Positions 7,801 through 11,681 of a DNA stretch of 11,681 bases are shown piece by piece (within the stretch, counting starts at the first letter, position 1; each line of letters opens with the position of its first letter). The notes under the pieces are model-generated. The model was not told the DNA's origin. It did not search any database and was given only the letters and a program-made list of their open reading frames with translations. Source of the DNA: Parelusimicrobium sp031549165 (GTDB lineage Bacteria > Elusimicrobiota > Elusimicrobia > Elusimicrobiales > Elusimicrobiaceae); contig JAVBQE010000101.1 in NCBI GenBank assembly GCA_031549165.1, forward strand, positions 1 through 11,681, written 5' to 3'. Both the position numbers and the translations under genes were made by a program.

Positions 7801-10800
7801 ATCAACTTGTCTAAGGGCGGTAAATATGATTTCCAGTTTGCGCTTCGTTTGGCGGCTGGTTTCGGTTCTCAGTTAGGCATTACGCTTTTACAAAAGATGT
7901 GGAGCGTGTCGGAGCCCAGAATTTTTAATAATGCCGCTTACAATAACTTCCTTAAAGCGGTTTCCGGCCAGGCGAGCCCCGTGCTGGAGACTGTAAATAA
8001 CACCTTAAGAGTTAAAGATAACTTTGTGCCCGGTACAAAGCCCGCGCTAGTTATGGCAGGCCAGCAGGCGTTTGTGGACAAGGCTTCCGGCGTTAGCGCA
8101 AGGCCTGTGGCTGCGTGCGCCCCTGCTCAAGCGCCTGCGGCGCAGCCGGCGGTTGTTAAACCCGCTGTTGTTGCCGCGCCCGCTGCTGCCGCTCCTGCCG
8201 CTTCACTTAACGAAGGCACAGTAAAGGCAGAGCTTCTTAATTTAATTTCTGAAAAGACCGGATATCCCCAGGATATGCTTGATGTTGACTTAGATATGGA
8301 AGCGGACCTTGGTATTGATACGGTTAAACAAGCCGAACTCTTTGCCGCGATAAGAGAAAAATATAATATTGCAGCTACGGAAGGCGGCATACAGCTTAAA
8401 GATTACCCGACGATCACCCACATCATTAAATATGTAATGGGCGGTTCAACGGGCGCGGCTGTTATGCCCGCTCCCGCACCTGCGGCCGTAGTTGCCCCTG
8501 TGACGGCAGCACCCGCTCCTGTGGTTGCAGTTGCGCCGAAGGCGCAGCAGCCCTCTGCCTCATTAGACGAAGGCGCGGTGAAGACCGAACTTTTAAATCT
8601 TATTTCTGAAAAGACCGGCTATCCGCAGGATATGCTTGACGTTGACTTAGACATGGAAGCGGACCTTGGTATTGATACAGTTAAACAGGCCGAACTCTTT
8701 GCCGCGATAAGAGAAAAATATAATATCGCAGCCACAGAAGGCGGCATACAGCTTAAAGATTACCCGACGATAAACCATATTATCAAATTTGTAATGGGCT
8801 CATCCTCCGGCGCGTCTTCCTCGCCCGCAGCGGCGCCCGTTGCAATGCTCGCGCCTGCGGCGGCCGTAACGCCTGTTACCGCGCCTGTAGCTGCGCCGAA
8901 GGCGCAGCCTGCCACTTCTTCCTCAATGAATGAAGAAGCGGTAAAAGCCGAGCTTCTAAATATCATCTCCGAAAAAACGGGCTATCCGCAGGATATGCTT
9001 GACCTAGATTTGGATATGGAAGCGGACTTAGGTATAGACACTGTTAAGCAGGCAGAACTTTTTGCCGCTATCAGGGAAAAATATAATATCGCAGCCACGG
9101 AAGGCGGCATACAGCTTAAAGATTACCCGACGATAAGACACATTATAAAATTCGTCATGGGCGGTTCCTCCGCGCCTGTACAGCGCGAGCCGGAAATGCC
9201 TACTGTAATGCCGGCCCCCGCGCCCGTGCCCTTAGTGCCCGCCGCGCCCGCGTCCGCGCACAAACCTGCCGCGCCTGCCGCAACAGGTTCTTTAAATGAA
9301 GACTCTGTTAAAATGGAACTCCTTAATATTATTTCCGAAAAAACAGGCTATCCGCAGGACATGCTTGACTTAGATTTAGATATGGAAGCGGACTTAGGTA
9401 TAGACACTGTTAAGCAAGCAGAACTTTTTGCCGCAATCAGAGAAAAATATAATATCGCAGCCACGGAAGGCGGCATACAGCTTAAAGATTACCCGACGAT
9501 AAGGCACATCATCAACTTCGTTATGGGTGGTACCAGCGCGCCTGCGCAGGCCGCACCTGTTGCAATGCCTGCACCCGTAGCAGAAGCGCCAAAATCCGTT
9601 GTAGTTGAGTCTGCGCCCGCGCCAGCTGTTGTTGCGCCTGCCGAGCCGAAAGTATATAGAGGGGAAGATTATGCTAAGAAGAAACTTAGATATGTCCCCA
9701 CGGTAGTGGACGCGCCGCTGACGGAAACGTCGGACAGAAAATTATCAAAAGACAGAACTGTCTTAATATTTGCAGACAACTCCCAGCTTATCAAAGCGTA
9801 CGAAAACGAGTTTAAAGAAATGGGTATCAAAACCCACGTTTTCACCACGCTTAAAGCAAGAAGCAAAAACACAACAATAGTTAACTGGGAAAGTTACGAA
9901 GAGACGGAAAACGTGCTCCGCCAGTACCAACAGGAAAACCCGAACATGCAGGGTATAGTTTACCTGCTCGGCTGCACCATTAAAAAGTTTGACAAAAAGA
10001 ACAATCCGCATAACGAGCTTACCAAACACGTAATGCCGCTATTCATAGCGTGCAAAGTGTTCGCCGCAGACCTTTCTAACAGAAAGGACGCGGACACTTT
10101 TATGCTAACGAACATAAAGGTAGACGGCGGCTTCGGCTATGTAACTAAAGAAGATATTAACCCGCTTATCGGCGCGCTGTCGGGCACCACGCAGTGCTTC
10201 CGTAAGGATATGTACGAAATATCCGGCGCGATATCTAAGCTGATGGATTTTGAGGCGGACATTGAGCCCGAGGAAATGGCCAAAAAGTCCATCCACGAAG
10301 TGTTGCACGGGGACATGCGCTTTATGGTTTCCTTCTTAAAAGGGAAACGCTCCACCATGCTTTCGCTTCCGACATATCTTAAGAAAAATGCTAAGCATAT
10401 GGACCTTGCGGGCAAAACAATAGTTTTCACCGGTTGCGGCAGAGGCATAGGCGCAATGTTAAGCCAAAAAATTGCTTCTCAGTACCACAGCAAAATAATT
10501 GTGCTGGATATCATTGACATCAACGAAAAAACGCCCGTGCACGCCACCATGAACGACACTGAGCTTAACGCGCTTAAGAACCAGCTCTGGGCCGACATGA
10601 AGGCAGACGCAAGCATAAAGGCCACGCCTGTAATGCTGGACAAAGCCTTCGGCGCGGTTAAGGACTCCATAGGCCTTTACAAAAACTTAGAAATCCTAAG
10701 AAAGCTCGGCAGCGAAGTGGAGTATTATAACTGCGACGTTATGAACGCCACAATGATGAAGGACGTTTCCACCAAAATTAAAGCCAAAAACGGCAAAGTG

Positions 10801-11681
10801 GACGGCCTTATACATTTTGCAGGCCTTGAGCGCTCTAAGCTTGTAACAGACAAAACGCCGGAAGAGTTTTACCGCATATTTGACGTTAAAGCCACCAGCG
10901 CGGCCGCGTTCTACGCGCTTAATTTGGTTAAGGAAGAAGGCTTCTACGCTTTCGCCTCGTCCATCGCGGGCAAGTACGGCAACCTCGGGCAGAGCGACTA
11001 TGCCGCCGCTAACGACTACCTGTCCAAAATGTCCTTATCCTTAAACAATATGGGCACAAGGGCCATTGCCATATGCATGAGCGCGTTTAAAAACGTGGGC
11101 ATGGGCATAAGGCCGGGCGTGGAAACTTTCCTTTCCACCAACGGCGTGGAATTTGTGGACCCGGAAGACGGCATGCAGCTGTTCTTAGACGAAATAGTCT
11201 ACGGCACAGTGCCTGAAATAGTGCTTACAAACAGTTTAGGCAAGCTGGACTGGGACAGGCAGGTTAAGACGGACTGGGCAGAAATCGGCAGCCCCGAAGG
11301 CGGCTCAGACGATAATAACGGTACACCGTCTGCGGGCGGCAGTGAAGCGCCTGCGGCAGACCTAAAAGAAAACCATTTTTTAGGCGACATTGAAGAGCTG
11401 GAACCGGGCAAAAAAATATTTTCCCAAAAGGAATACACCGTTGAAGGCGACCATTATTTGCTGGACCATGCCATTGAAGGCACGCCTTATGTGCCCGGCG
11501 TAATGGGCGCGGAAACCTTTGTAGAAGCGGCCACCATGATGAACGGCATTACGCCTAAAGGTTTGGAAGACGTGCATTATTATTTGCCTATTAAATTGCT
11601 TCGCAACCGCCCCCAGGCGGTGCGCGTAAGAGGCGGCGCGGAAGGTTTTGAAATTGAGAGCGACTTTATTAACTCCAAAGG
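3424..11681 (+). CDS. PfaA-like iterative type I PKS/PUFA-type synthase, KS-AT-KS-ACP4-KR-DH (3' truncated)
   Basis: One open frame of 2752 complete codons runs from the ATG at 3424 (AGGAG nine bases upstream) past the window end. Domains in order: KS1 (residues 1-470; Cys214, His348, His387); a KS-AT linker; AT (about 605-935; FPGQGSQ, Ser706 in GHSLGEY, His811 in HAFHS); a divergent second KS (about 984-1500; Cys1236, His1384, His1424); four near-identical ACP-like domains (1594-2036); KR (about 2077-2615; TGCGRGIG, Lys2489, Ser2513, Tyr2526); and the start of a PS-DH (His2682xxxGxxxxPro2691). The KS-AT-ACPn-KR-DH order is that of PUFA synthase PfaA and related glycolipid synthases, so it probably builds a long acyl or polyketide chain iteratively from malonyl-CoA in the cytoplasm. 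The HAFH motif suggests malonyl. The product cannot be predicted. Oddities are the extra KS, Thr at the ACP attachment position, and an internal RBS plus ATG at residue 972. Confidence 0.96.
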   Translation, partial: MTKKNLEPIAVIGIGAVMPGALNKDTFWQNILDGKNCIKEVPSTHWDPKLFYSPDHKAEDKTYSKIGGFIEGFTFNSLKYRIPPQVAKQMDTVQQLAIECTAMALEDSGYDKKQFERSRCAVIIGNAMGGMKGEMSNTRANKEYFYEILKNTPSYKNNPQGAESLINEMNAGVNEKFMPITEDTMPGELANVIAGRVANVFDVNGTNFAVDAACATSLAALDQAVNGLRMGNYDMCICGGVDQMMSPSAFIKFSKIGALSEDGSYPFDARANGFVMAEGAGVVLLKRLSDAVKDGDKIYCVVRAVGASSDGKGKGITAPNPKGQKIAVEKTFEQLDYQPGDVSLLEAHGTSTSVGDKVEVNALNEVFAATAKPGSIGLGSIKSQIGHAKAAAGVASFIKTAMALYNKVLPPSINFVTPNPNVDWSTSPFRVITKPETWDGSRIRRANVSSFGFGGTNVHVAMEEYHEGLNIKKEEPKTCACEITAPKENEVKHDYSLLTAPEKLEGEMLVFSGDTKEALFTELANAVRESALDPKYIAKTAYKNHTAAQKKFAVVINAESNAKIKEKIEFFVKTAGTIDVWTQESLHLKMKGIYPYHPTKYAPKVAFMFPGQGSQYVDMMKDLASKYKIVQDTFDEADVILKSLINTTLTEVIWSKEGESKEQLAKREEAIKQTQMTQPAVMTADVAMMRLLSSFNIRPEVVMGHSLGEYAAAVAAGIFDFENGLRSVTSRAKAMSDIKVSDNGGMASIFGPVEKVEPELAKISGYIAIANKNCPTQTVIAGDTKAIEQAIKMFTDMGVQAVRVPVSHAFHSKVVAPAMDKYREFLNTLEVSAPKLPITSNVTADFFPKEPGAIKDLLVEQLVSSVEWIEQLKRTYDSGVKLFVECGPKRVLSAFATSTLEDKKDIKVMASNHPKKGGITEFNDLLANLTASGIALNWDGTDYSSNSSELNPAYASWIKGEEAKKTEEITPMAVSPVQTTPSNGVSIVVSGIAAGAPGSWEKVFRDGALDEILQGRNLIESISPENQQKQIDKNIAQVIKSADGNHRVEHLESISQAIKLAGKAGYFDAVKEFGLPEKWVNSMDQSARLSIGAGLLALKDAGIPLVLYYKPTSTGSHLPDRWGLPENMINDTGVISVSAFPTFNAIVTEVASTMASQMAAKNSEEIYKFYEHIISKVTDPALKKEISVWFAQNYSAGADQKLFAQDFLLKSLPLAHSHFCQWVRAMGPAVNISGACASTAQAMATAQDWLKLGRARRVVILAADDITNDTVQEWVLAGFLTSGAATTEGDVTKAALPFDKRRNGMITGMGAVGLVLEREEDVTARGMKPLAKLLEAEMRNSAFHPTRLDVNHVAQVMNEVLSKAEADYGLNRRDMAAKTVFISHETYTPARGGSASAEVHALKQTFGPDVNSVIVSNTKGFTGHSMGAGLEDAIAVHALNTGIVPPIANYKEEDPELAGINLSKGGKYDFQFALRLAAGFGSQLGITLLQKMWSVSEPRIFNNAAYNNFLKAVSGQASPVLETVNNTLRVKDNFVPGTKPALVMAGQQAFVDKASGVSARPVAACAPAQAPAAQPAVVKPAVVAAPAAAAPAASLNEGTVKAELLNLISEKTGYPQDMLDVDLDMEADLGIDTVKQAELFAAIREKYNIAATEGGIQLKDYPTITHIIKYVMGGSTGAAVMPAPAPAAVVAPVTAAPAPVVAVAPKAQQPSASLDEGAVKTELLNLISEKTGYPQDMLDVDLDMEADLGIDTVKQAELFAAIREKYNIAATEGGIQLKDYPTINHIIKFVMGSSSGASSSPAAAPVAMLAPAAAVTPVTAPVAAPKAQPATSSSMNEEAVKAELLNIISEKTGYPQDMLDLDLDMEADLGIDTVKQAELFAAIREKYNIAATEGGIQLKDYPTIRHIIKFVMGGSSAPVQREPEMPTVMPAPAPVPLVPAAPASAHKPAAPAATGSLNEDSVKMELLNIISEKTGYPQDMLDLDLDMEADLGIDTVKQAELFAAIREKYNIAATEGGIQLKDYPTIRHIINFVMGGTSAPAQAAPVAMPAPVAEAPKSVVVESAPAPAVVAPAEPKVYRGEDYAKKKLRYVPTVVDAPLTETSDRKLSKDRTVLIFADNSQLIKAYENEFKEMGIKTHVFTTLKARSKNTTIVNWESYEETENVLRQYQQENPNMQGIVYLLGCTIKKFDKKNNPHNELTKHVMPLFIACKVFAADLSNRKDADTFMLTNIKVDGGFGYVTKEDINPLIGALSGTTQCFRKDMYEISGAISKLMDFEADIEPEEMAKKSIHEVLHGDMRFMVSFLKGKRSTMLSLPTYLKKNAKHMDLAGKTIVFTGCGRGIGAMLSQKIASQYHSKIIVLDIIDINEKTPVHATMNDTELNALKNQLWADMKADASIKATPVMLDKAFGAVKDSIGLYKNLEILRKLGSEVEYYNCDVMNATMMKDVSTKIKAKNGKVDGLIHFAGLERSKLVTDKTPEEFYRIFDVKATSAAAFYALNLVKEEGFYAFASSIAGKYGNLGQSDYAAANDYLSKMSLSLNNMGTRAIAICMSAFKNVGMGIRPGVETFLSTNGVEFVDPEDGMQLFLDEIVYGTVPEIVLTNSLGKLDWDRQVKTDWAEIGSPEGGSDDNNGTPSAGGSEAPAADLKENHFLGDIEELEPGKKIFSQKEYTVEGDHYLLDHAIEGTPYVPGVMGAETFVEAATMMNGITPKGLEDVHYYLPIKLLRNRPQAVRVRGGAEGFEIESDFINSK
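5236..6228 (+). other. AT domain: malonyl-type acyltransferase
   Basis: It starts with AFMFPGQGSQ at about residue 606. TQMTQPAVMTADVAM precedes the nucleophile Ser706 in MGHSLGEYAAAVAAG, and the active-site His811 lies in VPVSHAFHSK. HAFH is the signature usually seen with malonyl rather than methylmalonyl specificity. The domain ends after VECGPKRVLSAF. The 130-residue stretch before it is the usual KS-AT linker fold. Confidence 0.92.
6321..6339 (+). promoter_or_regulatory. Internal Shine-Dalgarno and in-frame ATG at the AT/KS2 junction
   Basis: AGAGGAG at 6321-6327 lies nine bases before an in-frame ATG at 6337 (Met972: ITP-MAVSPVQ). The second KS begins about a dozen residues later, so the site falls in the inter-domain linker. 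The spacing is identical to that of the gene's own RBS (AGGAG, nine bases). It may drive an internal start, making a separate KS2-ACP4-KR-DH chain, or be a relic of two fused genes. Glu-Glu codons can create such a motif by chance. Confidence 0.4.
6373..7923 (+). other. KS2 domain: divergent second ketosynthase
   Basis: A thiolase-fold KS is recognisable by spacing and motifs. Cys1236 lies in NISGACASTAQAM, PFDKRRNGMITGMG occupies the place of the usual GEGAG segment (Met1309 for Glu), His1384 lies in SHETYTPARGGSASAE where HGTGT is normal, and His1424 in NTKGFTGHSMGAG. The end motif is GFGSQ, replacing GFGGTN. Cys-to-His spacings (148 and 40) are close to those of KS1 (134 and 39). All three catalytic-type residues are kept, so it is not simply a chain-length factor lacking Cys. 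It may be a condensing enzyme, a transacylase or a loading KS. A YNNFLKAVSG tail follows at about 1504-1515. Confidence 0.85.
8203..9531 (+). repeat. Four tandem ACP-like repeats in Ala/Pro linkers
   Basis: The repeats are at 8203-8445, 8560-8799, 8923-9165 and 9289-9531, about 80 residues each with a period of 119-122 residues. Each contains SEKTGYPQDMLD, DMEADLGIDTVKQAELFAAI and a shared EGGIQLKDYPTI helix-IV region. They are joined by Ala/Pro/Val-rich flexible linkers, the usual layout of tandem ACPs in PUFA synthases. The residue at the phosphopantetheine position is Thr in all four (1633, 1752, 1873, 1995) instead of Ser. Repeats 1-2 (DVDLD) and 3-4 (DLDLD) form two closer pairs. Confidence 0.93.
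9652..11268 (+). other. KR domain: ketoreductase with structural half
   Basis: The N-terminal half (about 2077-2325) is the non-catalytic structural subdomain. The catalytic Rossmann half carries the NADPH loop TGCGRGIG (2336-2343), VDGLIHFAG, Lys2489, Ser2513 in SSIAG and Tyr2526 and Asn2530 in QSDYAAAND. The Ser-to-Tyr spacing of 13 is normal for short-chain reductases. Neither the LDD nor the Trp fingerprint used to call B- or A-type stereochemistry is evident. Confidence 0.92.
11386..11681 (+). other. Start of a PS-DH (hot-dog dehydratase) domain, truncated
   Basis: After a Gly/Ser/Asp-rich linker (about 2620-2650) the sequence shows DHAIEGTPYVPGVMGAETF: His2682, Gly2686 and Pro2691 give the HxxxGxxxxP motif of polyketide dehydratases. 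The second half with the catalytic Asp lies beyond the window, so activity cannot be judged. Confidence 0.85.

Noticed and set aside
6373..7923. KS2 as a chain-length factor
   Set aside because: A chain-length factor normally lacks the catalytic Cys; here Cys1236 and both histidines are present at KS-like spacing, so that label was not used.
8532..8906. Identical 15-base inverted repeats (TGCGCCGAAGGCGCA) at 8532-8546 and 8892-8906
   Set aside because: They encode the same APKAQ stretch in two successive ACP linkers and are best explained by duplication of the repeat unit, not as recombination or regulatory sites.
3885..11577. Many minus-strand open frames of 60-165 codons opposite the megasynthase
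   Set aside because: They lie antisense to a single long frame with clear domain motifs, have no family resemblance or ribosome binding sites, and their Ala/Ser/Leu-rich or His/Val-rich composition is what the complement of this coding sequence would give.

Overview
The window suggests a Gram-negative, probably anaerobic bacterium of intermediate GC content. The evidence is a signal-peptide-bearing protein that looks like an outer-membrane barrel, AGGAG-type ribosome binding sites and a giant PUFA-synthase-like megasynthase gene. Elusimicrobiota would fit my general impression of coding style and gene content, but that is a weak guess that cannot be confirmed here.

Layout. (1) 1-1320, plus strand: a 76-aa protein of unknown function overlaps a DUF192-family gene. 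A 243-aa signal-peptide protein that looks like a small outer-membrane beta-barrel follows; it may be read from a leaderless transcript. (2) 1321-1470: convergent intergenic region with an 81-bp imperfect inverted repeat (a REP/MITE-like element with GAAGCGAAGGATC-type arms) and a strong, probably bidirectional terminator hairpin. (3) 1471-3306, minus strand: an exported 429-aa protein with an HExxH zinc-protease-like motif, and upstream of it a 140-aa membrane-anchored coiled-coil protein. A terminator and a cluster of GGACCT motifs lie between them. (4) 3307-3423: a 117-bp divergent promoter region. (5) 3424 to the end, plus strand: one uninterrupted reading frame of at least 2752 codons that runs off the window.

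The giant gene is the centrepiece. It encodes an iterative type I polyketide / polyunsaturated-fatty-acid-like synthase of the PfaA/heterocyst-glycolipid type. The order is KS1 - AT (malonyl-type) - a second, very divergent KS - four tandem ACP-like domains in Ala/Pro-rich linkers - KR - start of a PS-DH. KS1 has a complete Cys/His/His triad, AT has Ser706 and His811, KR has Lys/Ser/Tyr, and the DH start has HxxxGxxxxP. A single chain could therefore load malonyl units, condense them, and carry out keto-reduction and dehydration. Remaining subunits (CLF, enoyl reductase, phosphopantetheinyl transferase) would be expected downstream, outside the window.

Three things depart from the textbook PfaA plan. 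A second KS with its own Cys/His/His set but remodelled motifs sits between AT and the ACPs. All four ACP-like domains carry Thr where the phosphopantetheine-bearing Ser is expected, although the Thr codons differ. A well-placed Shine-Dalgarno plus in-frame ATG lies exactly at the AT/KS2 junction, suggesting an internal start or the scar of a gene fusion.
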